A DNA stretch of 64,000 bases from Halorussus gelatinilyticus (GTDB lineage: Archaea > Halobacteriota > Halobacteria > Halobacteriales > Haladaptataceae): contig NZ_CP096658.1 of the NCBI RefSeq assembly GCF_023238445.1, positions 1,054,001 to 1,118,000 on the forward strand, in the 5' to 3' direction. Positions 34,465 through 43,375 of this stretch are shown here, piece by piece. The stretch's first letter is position 1. Every line of letters begins with the position of its first letter. The notes beneath the pieces are model-generated. The model saw only the letters and a program-made list of their open reading frames with translations. It was not told where the DNA came from and made no database searches. A program made the position numbers and the translations under genes.

Positions 34465-35709
34465 TCAGGCGAACAGTTCGCGGGCGCTGTCGATGGCGTC
34501 GATGAGCGCGTCGATTTCGTCCATCGTGTTGTAGAGGTAGAACGACGCTCGCGCCGAGGCCGCCACGCCCAACTTGTCGTGGAGCGGTTGGGTGCAGTGG
34601 TCGCCGGCGCGGATTGCGACCGCGTGGTCGTTCATGATAGAAGCGAGGTCGTGGGCGTGGACCGAATCGAGGTTGAACGAGACCAGTCCGCCGCGGTCGG
34701 TCGGGTCCATCGGGCCGTAGATTTCGATGTCGTCGAACTCGGCCATCCGGTCGAGGGCGTACTCCGTCAGCGTCTCCTCGTGGCGCTGAATCGCGGTCAT
34801 GCCGATGTCTTCGAGGTACTCGACCGCCTCGGCGAAGCCGACGCCCTGCGCGATGAGCGGCGTGCCGGGTTCGAACTTCCACGGCAGGTCGTGCCACGTC
34901 GAGTCCTCGAACTCGACTTTCCGAATCATGCCGCCGCCGTACTGGAACGGCTCCATCTCTTCCAGAATCTCCTGCTTGCCGTAGAGACCGCCGATGCCGG
35001 TCGGACCGGCCATCTTGTGCGCGGAGAAGGCGTAGAAGTCGGCGTCGATGTCTTTCACGTCCACCGGGCGGTTGGGCACCGCCTGCGCACCGTCCACGAA
35101 GATGTAGGCGTCGTGGTCGTGCGCGAGGTCCGCGAGGTCCGAGACGGGGTTGACGGTCCCGAGCGTGTTCGAGACGTGGACGACGCTGACCATCTCGGTG
35201 TCGTCGGTGATCATCTCCGCGGCGGCGTCCATGTCGAGGTAGCCCTCGTCGGTGACGGGAACGTACTTCACGTCAGCGCCGGTGCGCTTGCCGATCTGTT
35301 GCCACGTCACCAGCGAGGCGTGGTGTTCCATCTCGGTCAGGACGATCTCGTCGCCCGGCCCGAGTTCGTTCAGGCCCCACGCGTAGGCGACCAGGTTCTC
35401 GGCTTCGGTGGTGTTCTTCGTGAAGACCATCTCCTCGCGGCCCTCGGCACCGACGAACTCGGCCACCGTGTCGTGGGCCTCCTCGTAGGCCTTCGAGGCC
35501 TCTTGGCTCAACTGGTGGATGCCGCGGTGGACGTTCGCGTTGGAGTGGCGGTAGTAGTCGGCGATGACGTCGACCACTCGGTCCGGCGTCTGACTCGTCG
35601 CGCCGTTGTCGAGGTAGACGAGTTGCTCGCCGTCGAACTCCCGCTGTAGGATGGGGAAGTCCTCCCGAATCCGCGCCACGTCGAGCGCGTCCGATTGTTG
35701 CAGTCCCAT
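34465..35709 (-). CDS. sufS: SufS-type cysteine desulfurase
   Basis: The 414-residue PLP enzyme removes sulfur from cysteine for Fe-S assembly. The PLP lysine is in YAFSAHKMAGPTGIG, and the persulfide-forming cysteine is in VAIRAGDHCTQPLHDKLG near the C-terminus, the short-loop (group II, SufS) form. SufU, encoded downstream on the same strand, is the likely sulfur acceptor. The start MGLQQSDALD fits the family. Confidence 0.94.
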   Translation of the reverse strand: MGLQQSDALDVARIREDFPILQREFDGEQLVYLDNGATSQTPDRVVDVIADYYRHSNANVHRGIHQLSQEASKAYEEAHDTVAEFVGAEGREEMVFTKNTTEAENLVAYAWGLNELGPGDEIVLTEMEHHASLVTWQQIGKRTGADVKYVPVTDEGYLDMDAAAEMITDDTEMVSVVHVSNTLGTVNPVSDLADLAHDHDAYIFVDGAQAVPNRPVDVKDIDADFYAFSAHKMAGPTGIGGLYGKQEILEEMEPFQYGGGMIRKVEFEDSTWHDLPWKFEPGTPLIAQGVGFAEAVEYLEDIGMTAIQRHEETLTEYALDRMAEFDDIEIYGPMDPTDRGGLVSFNLDSVHAHDLASIMNDHAVAIRAGDHCTQPLHDKLGVAASARASFYLYNTMDEIDALIDAIDSARELFA

Positions 35710-35869
35710 TGTCGGCGAGTAGGGCTTCGAGCAAGAACATTCCTTCGGTCCCGGCGACCGTCCGTAACCGGAATCGATTTCATTTGGAGCCGAGCGCGCC
35801 CCGAGGAAACCGAAGCCGCGGAACCGCGCGCGGGGACGGGGTTAATACCCTGCGACCCGATGCCATCGT

Positions 35870-36091
35870 ATGGTCTCGAAACGACGACTCGGTGCGAGCC
35901 TCTTGCTCCTCGGACTCGCGTTCGTCGGGGCGTTCCACGCGGTGCTGGCGGTCGCGTACGACACCGGACTGGCCTCGGTCGGGGCGGGACTGGCGGGCAT
36001 CTCGGTGCTGTCGCTGATGGTCGTCAACCTTCCCGCGCTCGGCGAGGGCGATAGCTCCGGCGGGGACGACGATTCGACGGCCGAGAAGTAG
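35870..36091 (+). CDS. small membrane protein, unknown function
   Basis: The 73-residue protein has two hydrophobic helices (about 9-30 and 33-54) followed by an acidic Gly/Ser/Asp tail. A TTAATAC box at 35839 lies about 28 nt before the ATG. Its stop abuts the end of the convergent DUF424 gene. No family is recognised. Confidence 0.6.
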   Translation: MVSKRRLGASLLLLGLAFVGAFHAVLAVAYDTGLASVGAGLAGISVLSLMVVNLPALGEGDSSGGDDDSTAEK

Positions 36092-36382
36092 CTACATCCG
36101 GAGGAACTGCGCGTGACGCGTCGTCTCGATTTCCAGAACGTTCGCCTCGTCCACGAACCCCTCCCGAATCGCCAGTTCGACCGCCTCTGTCCCGACGAGG
36201 TTCGCCACCGAGGCGCGAGCGAGGCTGTCCACGACGGTCTGCTCGTCCGCTTCGTCGCCGCCGTAGAACTCTTCGGTGACGGTCAGCGAGACGCCGTCGT
36301 CCTCGAACGTCTCGCCCAGCACGTCGTCGTCGCAGACGGCTACGAGGAGTCCCTCGTCGGTCTCGCGCTCGTTGAGTATCAT
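36092..36382 (-). CDS. DUF424 family protein
   Basis: The 96-residue protein (MILNERETDEGLLVAVCDDDVLGETF) matches the archaeal DUF424 pattern of a short beta-rich N-terminal half and NLVGTEAVELAIREGFV. The function is unknown. It begins within the stop codon of the TPR gene (ATGA overlap at 36379-36382), so the two are translationally coupled. Confidence 0.75.
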   Translation of the reverse strand: MILNERETDEGLLVAVCDDDVLGETFEDDGVSLTVTEEFYGGDEADEQTVVDSLARASVANLVGTEAVELAIREGFVDEANVLEIETTRHAQFLRM

Positions 36383-37131
36383 CGCTCCTGTCGCTGTTCC
36401 TCTTGGTCGATGAGTTCCTGCTCGGCCTGCTCGCGGAGGTCTTCGGCCTCCTCGGCTATCTCCTCGGCCTCGTCGTACTGGCCGAGTTCTTCGAGCGCGC
36501 GGGCCTTCTCGTCCAACACCTGCGAGTTGCGGAGACCGAGGCGGATGGCGTTTTCGAGGCTGTTCAGCGCGTCCTCGGCCAGTCCGCGTTCCAGCAGGAA
36601 GAACCCGCGATTGAACCACGCCTCGGCGAACCGCTCGTCTATCTCGACGGCCTTCTCGGCGTGTTCGAGCGCCTGCTCGCTCTGGCCCGCCTCCCAGAGC
36701 GCGTAGGCCAGATTCGTCTCGGCGGTCGCGGCGTGTTCGCTCTCGGCGTCGATGCGAATCGCTTCCCGGTAGTCGCCGATGGCGGCGTCCCACTCTTCGA
36801 GTTCGGCGTGGGCCGCGCCCTTGTTCGTCCACGCCTCCTGTTCGAGTTTACTGTCCTCGGGGGCGTACTGGGCCGCGCGTTCGAAGGTGTCGGCGGCCTG
36901 CTCGAACCGGTTTATCTGCATGTAGTTCAGGCCGACGTCGATGAGTTGCGGGACGTCTATCTCGTCGTCGTTGACGTTCTGGTCGTCGAGCAGGTCGGCG
37001 ACGACGCGCGAGTCCACCGGGTCCACCTTGTCGGGGTCCACGTCCAGTTCGGGCGGGTCGAGGTCGAACCCCTCGTAGGGGTCGTCGAACCGCTCGTCCT
37101 CGGAGAAGTCGTGGTCCTCGGGGTCAGTCAT
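36379..37131 (-). CDS. TPR-repeat protein
   Basis: The 250-residue acidic protein has about four to five tetratricopeptide helix pairs (about 60-215), with typical NKGAAHAELEEWDAAIGDY and AWFNRGFFLLERGLAEDAL units, and a C-terminal Glu/Gln-rich helix (about 215-250). TPRs mediate protein-protein contact. The first 55 residues are Asp/Glu/Pro-rich and likely disordered. Translationally coupled to the DUF424 gene. Confidence 0.82.
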   Translation of the reverse strand: MTDPEDHDFSEDERFDDPYEGFDLDPPELDVDPDKVDPVDSRVVADLLDDQNVNDDEIDVPQLIDVGLNYMQINRFEQAADTFERAAQYAPEDSKLEQEAWTNKGAAHAELEEWDAAIGDYREAIRIDAESEHAATAETNLAYALWEAGQSEQALEHAEKAVEIDERFAEAWFNRGFFLLERGLAEDALNSLENAIRLGLRNSQVLDEKARALEELGQYDEAEEIAEEAEDLREQAEQELIDQEEQRQER

Positions 37132-37225
37132 GTCTCGGTGTTTGGCGTTCGGCGGGGTTAAGAACTACGCTATCGAGATTCGCCGAGCGCGTTTCCGTGA
37201 GAAGAGTGGTCGGCGAGACCGCCCG

Positions 37226-37555
37226 CTACTCGCTCCGCGTCCGGACCGCGGTGCCCGAGAGGTTGACCCACAGCATCCCCTCGGCCATCTCTTCGTAGTC
37301 GAACGACGCGCCCACCACGGCGTCGGCGTCCAACTCCTCGGCGTCCGCACGCAGGTCCTTGATGGCCTCCTCGCGGCCGCTCTCTATCTTCTTCTCGTAG
37401 GAACCGCTTCGGCCGCCGACCACGTCGCGGATGCCCGCCGCGATGTCGCTGACGACGTTCGCGCCGATGACCGCCTCGCCGGAGACGACGCCGAGGTACT
37501 CCGACACGTCGCGCCCGTCGAGACCGTCCGTGGTCGTGATGATGACGTCTGACAT
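37226..37555 (-). CDS. YbjQ/UPF0145 family protein
   Basis: The 109-residue protein with VIITTTDGLDGRDVSEYLGVVSGEAVIGAN and DADAVVGASFDYE matches the heavy-metal-binding-domain-like YbjQ/UPF0145 fold, which forms pentamers in known structures. The function is not established. It stands alone between the TPR gene and thpR. Confidence 0.8.
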   Translation of the reverse strand: MSDVIITTTDGLDGRDVSEYLGVVSGEAVIGANVVSDIAAGIRDVVGGRSGSYEKKIESGREEAIKDLRADAEELDADAVVGASFDYEEMAEGMLWVNLSGTAVRTRSE

Positions 37556-37688
37556 ACGGGTTCGGCTTCGACGGGAAGGGGGATAAGTTCGCCGTGAGAA
37601 TTGCGGGCGAGACGCACGGGACCGGCGGCGAGAATCGTCCGCTTCGCCGACCACCCACCTTCAAGCCCTCGGGCGACCAGTTGGGACT

Positions 37689-38246
37689 ATGCGACTGTTC
37701 GCCAGCGTCGATCTCCCCGACGAGTTCGCCGCGGAAGTCGAGGCCGTGCAGGACGAGTTCGCCGACGCCTCGGGGCTGAGTTTCACCGACCCCGAGCAGG
37801 CCCACGTCACCCTCAAGTTCCTCGGCGACGTGAATCAGGGAGAACTCCCGCGGGTGAAAAACGCCCTCCGGCGCGCGGTGGGGAAGGCTGGCGTCGGACC
37901 GTTCGAGGCCACCTACGAGGGACTGGGCGTGTTCCCCGACCTCGGATACATTCAGGTCCTCTGGCTCGGGGTCGGCGAGGGGAGCGAGGCGATGACGAGC
38001 CTCCACGAGGCCATCGAGCGCGAGGTGACGCGCCTCGGCTTCGACCCCGAGGACCACGACTTCACGCCCCACGTCACCCTCGCGCGGATGGAACACGCCG
38101 GCGGGAAGGAACTGGTGCAGGAGAACGTCGAGGAACTGGACCCGACCGTGGGCACGACCGAGGTGTCCGAGATTCGACTGACCGAGAGCGTCCTGACCGA
38201 CGACGGACCCGAGTACTCGACGGTCGAGTCGTTCGAGTTGGAGTGA
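37689..38246 (+). CDS. thpR: RNA 2',3'-cyclic phosphodiesterase
   Basis: The 185-residue 2H phosphoesterase has two HxT motifs, HVTLKFLG (about 39-46) and HVTLARM (about 126-132). The enzyme opens 2',3'-cyclic phosphates on RNA ends (formerly 2'-5' RNA ligase, LigT). The N-terminus MRLFASVDLPDEF is typical. A GNAT gene follows 15 nt downstream. Confidence 0.93.
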   Translation: MRLFASVDLPDEFAAEVEAVQDEFADASGLSFTDPEQAHVTLKFLGDVNQGELPRVKNALRRAVGKAGVGPFEATYEGLGVFPDLGYIQVLWLGVGEGSEAMTSLHEAIEREVTRLGFDPEDHDFTPHVTLARMEHAGGKELVQENVEELDPTVGTTEVSEIRLTESVLTDDGPEYSTVESFELE

Positions 38247-38261
38247 ACGGAGCGGTTTCGA

Positions 38262-38882
38262 ATGCGAATCCGACTCGCCGACGAAGCCGACGCCGCCCGA
38301 ATTCGCGCCATCTACGCGCCGATAGTCGAGGAGACCGTAATCTCCTTCGAGGAGGACCCACCGAGCGAGGCGGAGATGGCCGACCGCATCGCCGAGACCG
38401 TCCGCCGATACCCGTGGATAGTTTTCGAGGTGCAGAACGGAGACGGCGAGGGAGACGAGACCGACGGGGAAATCGGAGGCTACGCCTACGCGGGCCGACA
38501 CCGCGAGCGCGAGGCCTACCGCTGGTCGGTGGACGTATCGGTCTACGTCGCCGAGAGCTATCGCCGCAGGGGAGTCGGGCGGGGTCTCTACGAATCGCTC
38601 GTCGAAATTCTCCGCTTTCAGGGGTTCTGCAACGCCTACGCCGGGATATCGCTTCCGAACCCCGCGAGCGTCGCGCTCCACGAGTCGCTCGGGTTCGAGC
38701 AGGTCGGCGTCTACGAGTCGGTCGGGTACAAGCACGGCGCGTGGCACGACGTCGGCTGGTGGCAACGACGGCTTCGAGAGCGACCGGAGCACCCCGACCC
38801 GCCGCGACCCCTGACGGAGGTCGCGGGGACCGCGGCGTTCGAGACCGCCCTCGGAGAGGGTGAGTCGGCGGTCGAAGGCTGA
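38262..38882 (+). CDS. GNAT N-acetyltransferase (phosphinothricin acetyltransferase-like)
   Basis: The 206-residue protein begins [31 protein letters not shown], and has the acetyl-CoA site [16 protein letters not shown] (about 104-119) and [19 protein letters not shown]. It resembles Pat/YncA-type N-acetyltransferases that act on small amino compounds; the substrate is unknown. The gap of 15 nt to thpR suggests co-transcription. Confidence 0.85.
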   Translation: MRIRLADEADAARIRAIYAPIVEETVISFEEDPPSEAEMADRIAETVRRYPWIVFEVQNGDGEGDETDGEIGGYAYAGRHREREAYRWSVDVSVYVAESYRRRGVGRGLYESLVEILRFQGFCNAYAGISLPNPASVALHESLGFEQVGVYESVGYKHGAWHDVGWWQRRLRERPEHPDPPRPLTEVAGTAAFETALGEGESAVEG

Positions 38883-38941
38883 CGAAGGACCGGGGCCAAA
38901 GCAACACGATTTTAAGCTACGGCGGGGAAGAGCATGGTACC

Positions 38942-39094
38942 ATGAGTAAGAAATCGAAGGCGAAGAAGAAGCGCCTCTCTAAGCTCGACCGCCAGAACAG
39001 CCGCGTTCCCGCGTGGGTCATGATGAAGACCGACCGCGAGACGCAACGCAACCCCAAGCGCCGAAACTGGCGGCGTAACGACACCGACGAATAA
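38942..39094 (+). CDS. rpl39e: 50S ribosomal protein L39e
   Basis: The 50-residue basic protein starts [19 protein letters not shown] and ends with [11 protein letters not shown], with the Trp-containing VPAWVMMKT block characteristic of L39e, which lines the exit tunnel. A TTTTAAG box lies about 30 nt upstream. Its stop overlaps the L31e start (TAATG), and the operon continues with L31e and aIF6. Confidence 0.95.
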   Translation: MSKKSKAKKKRLSKLDRQNSRVPAWVMMKTDRETQRNPKRRNWRRNDTDE

Positions 39095-39372
39095 TGAGCG
39101 CCAACGACTTCGAGGAGCGCGTCATCACGGTGCCGCTCCGCGACGCCAAGGCCGCGGCGAAGCACGAGCGAGCCGACAAGGCGATGACGCTCCTCCGGGA
39201 CCACCTCGCACAGCACTTCAAAGTAGACGACGACGAAGTCCGCCTCGACCCCTCGATCAACGAGGCCGTCTGGTCGCGCGGTCGCAAGAAGCCCCCGAGC
39301 AAGCTTCGCGTCCGCGCCGCCCGGTTCGAGGAAGAGGGCGAGACGGTCGTCGAAGCGGAACACGCCGAGTAG
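39094..39372 (+). CDS. rpl31e: 50S ribosomal protein L31e
   Basis: The 92-residue protein contains [14 protein letters not shown] at the N-terminus and IDPSIN-like and [19 protein letters not shown] near the C-terminus, matching L31e, a large-subunit protein near the exit tunnel. It is coupled to L39e by a 1-nt overlap and followed 4 nt later by the aIF6 gene. Confidence 0.95.
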   Translation: MSANDFEERVITVPLRDAKAAAKHERADKAMTLLRDHLAQHFKVDDDEVRLDPSINEAVWSRGRKKPPSKLRVRAARFEEEGETVVEAEHAE

Positions 39373-39376
39373 AGCT

Positions 39377-40042
39377 TTGCTCCGCGCCGCTTTCGTCGGG
39401 TCGTCGTACGTCGGTGTCTTCGCTCGCGCCACTGACGAGTACCTGCTGGTCCGCCCCGACATCGACGACGAGACCGTCGCCGACGTAGCCGACGAACTGG
39501 AAGTGGACGCCGTCGAGACCACGGTCGGCGGCTCCTCGACCGTCGGCGCGCTGGCGGTCGGCAACGAGAACGGCCTGCTGGTCAGCAGTCGAGCCACCGA
39601 CCGCGAGTGCGACCGCATCGCCGAGGCCGCGGACGTGGACGTGACCGAACTGCCGGGCAAGATCAACGCCGCGGGCAACGTCGTCCTCGCCAACGACAAC
39701 GGCGCTTACGTCCATCCCGATCTTTCCCGCAAGGCGATTCGAGCGGTGAAGGACGCGCTGGACGTCGAAGTCGAGCGCGGCGAACTCGCCGACGTCCGGA
39801 CGGTCGGCACCGCCGCGGTCGCCACGAACAACGGCGTCCTCTGTCACCCGAAGGCGACCGACGCGCAACTCGACCGACTGGAGGAGGTGCTGGACGTGCC
39901 CGCCGACATCGGAACCATCAACTACGGCGCGCCGTTGGTCGGGTCGGGCCTGCTGGCCAACGAGAACGGCTACGTCGTCGGTCAGGAGACCACCGGGCCG
40001 GAACTGGGCCGCATCGAGCAGTCGCTGGGCTACATCGAGTAG
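39377..40042 (+). CDS. eif6: translation initiation factor aIF-6
   Basis: The 221-residue anti-association factor binds the large subunit and blocks premature 30S joining. The TTG start at 39377 gives [20 protein letters not shown], the family N-terminus; no ATG fits. Five pentein repeats are visible, for example [14 protein letters not shown] and [13 protein letters not shown]. It belongs to the L39e-L31e-aIF6 operon, which usually continues with L18Ae and prefoldin; here those lie 7.6 kb away. Confidence 0.94.
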   Translation: MLRAAFVGSSYVGVFARATDEYLLVRPDIDDETVADVADELEVDAVETTVGGSSTVGALAVGNENGLLVSSRATDRECDRIAEAADVDVTELPGKINAAGNVVLANDNGAYVHPDLSRKAIRAVKDALDVEVERGELADVRTVGTAAVATNNGVLCHPKATDAQLDRLEEVLDVPADIGTINYGAPLVGSGLLANENGYVVGQETTGPELGRIEQSLGYIE

Positions 40043-40213
40043 CTACTCGGCGTGCCAGAGGATGGTGTTGCCGATTTTCTCGCTTCTAATCGTTCCGTCT
40101 TCTTCGAGTTTCTTCAGGTAGTAGTAGGCACAGTCGTACTCACAGCTTAATTTCTCGGCGACGTTCGTCGTCGTCGCAGTGTCGAGGCGTTCGACCGCGC
40201 CTCGCAAAGTCAT
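40043..40213 (-). CDS. small winged-helix DNA-binding protein
   Basis: A 56-residue frame from an ATG at 40213 encodes a helix-turn-helix with a wing: AVERLDTATTTNVAEKL, then YYYLKKLEEDGTIRSEKIG, the typical recognition helix and wing of MarR/ArsR-like haloarchaeal regulators. It is convergent with aIF6 and ends at its last base. The target is unknown. A CTTATC/TTTAAC element lies about 80-110 nt upstream. Confidence 0.6.
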   Translation of the reverse strand: MTLRGAVERLDTATTTNVAEKLSCEYDCAYYYLKKLEEDGTIRSEKIGNTILWHAE

Positions 40214-40358
40214 CTTCAGAGGGCCGTTCGTCTCGGTTCAGGGGATACGGGTAGAGGTCTGCCACGCTTCGACGTCGTAGTGGCCGAGAGATAAGTGTCG
40301 GTTAAATGTATATTGAACGGGAGAGTCGGGACTCCGTGACCAGTCACGAAACGACCGC

Positions 40359-40526
40359 TCACTCCTCGTCGGCTTCGTCCTCACGGCGGTCGCTCAGATG
40401 TTCCCAGATTTCCGTACACCCCGCCCCGTCCGCCACGTCCGAGAGGTGGCTCCGTTCCCGGTCGGCGTCGCTCTCCTCGGACTCGTCGGCCACGGCCTGC
40501 TCGTCGAGTGTTTCCTCGGCGGTCAT
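40359..40526 (-). CDS. small acidic protein, unknown function
   Basis: A 55-residue frame starting MTAEETLDEQAVADE carries a C-terminal core DVADGAGCTEIWEHLSDRRED. The pattern of an acidic start followed by GCTEIWEHLS is one I associate with small conserved haloarchaeal proteins of unknown role. No motif shows activity. The next 258 nt to the following gene hold nothing I recognise. Confidence 0.5.
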   Translation of the reverse strand: MTAEETLDEQAVADESEESDADRERSHLSDVADGAGCTEIWEHLSDRREDEADEE

Positions 40527-40785
40527 CGATACTCGATAGGGAGACGAAGCGAATAAACCCGCGCTCAGGCGTAATCGCTACCGATGCTCTCGCTCGGAGG
40601 CGGTTCTTTCCGGTAGTCGTGACGGTGGCCGAGTCCTCGAAAACGGCCGCGGAGCGAGCGAGGCGTCCGATCAGCGGGGTTCGGGCGGCGGTTCCGCGGT
40701 TCGTCGGCGTCATCGAATCCGCGGACACTCGGCAACAGTCGCGGGCGACGACAGCCTTACTCGCCGGCTGGTCCTCTTCGGAAGC

Positions 40786-41124
40786 ATGGTCGTCTCTATC
40801 CACCAGTTGGACGACGGCGCGTGGCTCAGCGTCAACGACTCGCGGTCGGTCCCCGTGAGCGAACTCTGGCTGCTCGCGCGCCACGACTTCTGCGACTGCG
40901 AACCCGCCGACTTTCTGGCGGAGGGGTTCGTGGAGGTCGGCGTCGATTGGCCCGACGTGGAGGGTCGCATCGCCGGGCAGTGCGTGCAGTGCGGCGCGAG
41001 CGGCGTCACCGGCTGGCTGGCGCTGGGTCGCGTCGAGCGCGAGAGCGAGGAATTCCACCGAGTGGACCCGTCGAGCGTCCACGTCCCCGAGCGCCGGACG
41101 CGGTTGGCCACGCCGTCGGAGTAG
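40786..41124 (+). CDS. conserved small protein with Cys pairs
   Basis: The 112-residue acidic protein has CDC near residue 36 and CVQC near 64, a possible zinc or redox site, in a sequence starting MVVSIHQLDDGAWLSV. I know no function. It lies 130 nt before the nitrite/sulfite reductase operon in the same direction. Confidence 0.6.
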   Translation: MVVSIHQLDDGAWLSVNDSRSVPVSELWLLARHDFCDCEPADFLAEGFVEVGVDWPDVEGRIAGQCVQCGASGVTGWLALGRVERESEEFHRVDPSSVHVPERRTRLATPSE

Positions 41125-41256
41125 AATCTCGTGACGCCGTCGGAGTAGGGTATCGAGGGCATCTTCGACTCCGGCAAAGCCCGCCGATTGGCGGGAGCCT
41201 CGGGGAAGTTTGACGGAGCAATCGCCCCTTTACCGGCCGCTCGCGTTGGCACTCCC

Positions 41257-43047
41257 ATGCCGAGCAAAGTCGAAAGCTGGAAAGACGAACTCTACGGCGT
41301 CGATATTCGAGACCACCTCGAACGCTTCGCCGAGGAGGGCTGGGACGCGATTCCGGAGGACGAACACGACGCGTGGTTCGAGCGCTTCAAGTGGTGGGGC
41401 CTGTACCACCAGCGGAAGGGCCAAGAGTCGTACTTCATGATGCGGGTCGGCGTCCCGATGGGTCGCCTGACGCCCGAGCAGTTGCGCGTCGTCGGCGAAA
41501 TCGCCCGCGAGTACGCCACCGGACCGGTCGAGAACCCGGAGTTCGGCGACGCGTACGCCGACTTCACGACGCGCCAGTCGATTCAGCTCCACTGGATAAA
41601 GGTCGAGGACGTGCCCGACATCTTCGAGAAACTGGAGTCCGTCGGTCTCTCTACGATTCAGGCCTGCGGCGACTCGTGGCGCAACATCGTCGGTTCGCCG
41701 GTCGCGGGCCGGGACGCCGACGAACTGCTGAACGTCTGGCCGGTCGTCCAGGAACTCCACGACGAGTTCAAGGGCAACGACCTCTACGAGAACCTGCCCC
41801 GCAAGTGGAAGGTCGCGGTCACCGGCGACACCCGCGGCGCGGGACAGGGCGACATCAACGACCTCGCCTTCGAGCCGGCGGTCAAGGAAATCGAGAACGA
41901 GGACGGGGGTAGCGAGGAGGTCGCGGGCTTCAACGTCCGGGTCGGCGGCGGTCTCGCCCGGAAGGAACCCCGGTTCGCCCGCGACATCGACGTGTTCTGC
42001 CGCCCGGAGAACGCCAGCAAGGTCGCGGCGGGCCTCTCGGGGCTGTTCCGCGACTACGGCGACCGCGAGGACCGCTTCAACGCCCGCATGAAGTTCCTCG
42101 TGGACGAGTGGGGACCGGAGAAGGTTCGGGAGACGCTACAGGACGAGTACGTCGAGCACGAGCTTCCGACCGCCGGCGAGAACCTGCGCGAGCAGTACGA
42201 CTACAACGCCGGCCGCGCCGACTCGCCCGGCGACTACGTGGGCGTCCACGACCAGAACGACGGCGACCACTTCGTCGGTCTCTCGGTGCTGGTCGGCCGG
42301 ATGGCCGCCGAGGACGTCGTCGAACTCGCGGACCTCGCCGCGGACTACGGCTCCGAGATGATCGGCGTCACCCAGCGCCAGAACCTCATCGTCGGGGACA
42401 TCTCCGACGACGACCTCGACGACTTCCTCGACGAGTCCCTGCTGGACGAGTACTCTCCCGACCCGCACCCGTTCCTCCGGGGGTCCATCGCCTGCACCGG
42501 GACCGAGTACTGCTCGCTGTCCATCGTGGAGACGAAGAATCGGATGGTCCGGTACGGCCGCTGGCTCGAGGAGAACGTTCCGGTCCCGGAGGGCGTCGAG
42601 GACTTCCACATTCACCTCTCTGGCTGTACGGCCTCCTGCGCGCAGCCCCAAATCGCGGACATCTCGCTCCGCGGGATGAAAGCGCGCAAGGACGGCGAAC
42701 CGGTCGAGGCGTTCGACGTGGGACTGGGCGGCGGCTTGGGCGAGAATCCGGAGTTCGCCGACTGGGTGGAGATGCGCGTGCCCGCCGACGAGATTCCGGG
42801 CTACGTCCGGAACCTGCTCGCCACCTTCGAGGAGAACCGCGAGGAGGGCGAGAGCTTCCGGGACTTCGTGCGAGAGCGCGACGAGGACGAGATGCAGGCC
42901 CTCGCCGACCCCGAGGAGACCGACTACGAGGACCCCTACATGCACAACACGAAGATGACGTGGTACCCCTACGCCGACGAGGACGACATGGCCGCCTCGC
43001 CCGCGCCGACCGACGCGCAGGGAGCGCCGCTTTCGGGGGACGACTGA
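41257..43047 (+). CDS. ferredoxin-dependent nitrite/sulfite reductase (siroheme, 4Fe-4S)
   Basis: The 596-residue enzyme reduces nitrite to ammonia or sulfite to sulfide with six electrons from ferredoxin. The cluster/siroheme ligands are seen as CTGTEYC (C-x5-C) and SGCTASCAQ (C-x3-C) in the C-terminal half, and the two-fold nitrite/sulfite reductase repeats flank them (VGVPMGRLTPEQL early; VGRMAAEDVVELADLAADYG later). Neighbouring siroheme genes support this. Nitrite (assimilatory NirA-type) is favoured over sulfite but not proven, since no nitrate reductase is present. The ATG at 41257, about 30 nt after a CTTTACC box, is preferred to a longer frame. Confidence 0.88.
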   Translation: MPSKVESWKDELYGVDIRDHLERFAEEGWDAIPEDEHDAWFERFKWWGLYHQRKGQESYFMMRVGVPMGRLTPEQLRVVGEIAREYATGPVENPEFGDAYADFTTRQSIQLHWIKVEDVPDIFEKLESVGLSTIQACGDSWRNIVGSPVAGRDADELLNVWPVVQELHDEFKGNDLYENLPRKWKVAVTGDTRGAGQGDINDLAFEPAVKEIENEDGGSEEVAGFNVRVGGGLARKEPRFARDIDVFCRPENASKVAAGLSGLFRDYGDREDRFNARMKFLVDEWGPEKVRETLQDEYVEHELPTAGENLREQYDYNAGRADSPGDYVGVHDQNDGDHFVGLSVLVGRMAAEDVVELADLAADYGSEMIGVTQRQNLIVGDISDDDLDDFLDESLLDEYSPDPHPFLRGSIACTGTEYCSLSIVETKNRMVRYGRWLEENVPVPEGVEDFHIHLSGCTASCAQPQIADISLRGMKARKDGEPVEAFDVGLGGGLGENPEFADWVEMRVPADEIPGYVRNLLATFEENREEGESFRDFVRERDEDEMQALADPEETDYEDPYMHNTKMTWYPYADEDDMAASPAPTDAQGAPLSGDD

Positions 43048-43048
43048 G

Positions 43049-43375
43049 ATGGCCGACCGCGTGCTGAAGGTCAACGCGTACACGACGCTCGACCTCGTGG
43101 ACGCCACCGCCGAGGGCCACGACTTCGAGGAGTCGGCCTACGCCACGCTGAACGCGACCGCGGCCCGCAACGACCCCGACAGCGTGGACCTCCAGTTGGA
43201 ACTCGACAACACTGACCTCGACGCGCTCCCGGCCCACGCCGACCGCGTGGCCCTCTCGCCCGAGCAGGCCCGGACGCTCGCTGCGGACCTCGAAAAACAC
43301 GCCGAGCGAGTCGAACAGGCCCGGAGAAGCCCGGCCGACGACGGTACTCAATCCACCGCCAGCGACGATGACTGA
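43049..43375 (+). CDS. DUF6360-like small protein in the siroheme operon
   Basis: The 108-residue acidic protein starts MADRVLKVNAYTTLDLVDATAEG one base after the reductase stop and overlaps the CbiX gene by 8 nt. I recall similar haloarchaeal proteins under DUF6360, but the number is from memory. It has no visible catalytic motif; its consistent place suggests a role with the reductase or siroheme supply. Confidence 0.6.
   Translation: MADRVLKVNAYTTLDLVDATAEGHDFEESAYATLNATAARNDPDSVDLQLELDNTDLDALPAHADRVALSPEQARTLAADLEKHAERVEQARRSPADDGTQSTASDDD

Noticed and set aside
40527-40785. Gene in the gap before the small Cys-pair protein
   Set aside because: The plus-strand frame here is Arg/Ser-rich with no domain or good start, and it fits antisense or non-coding composition.
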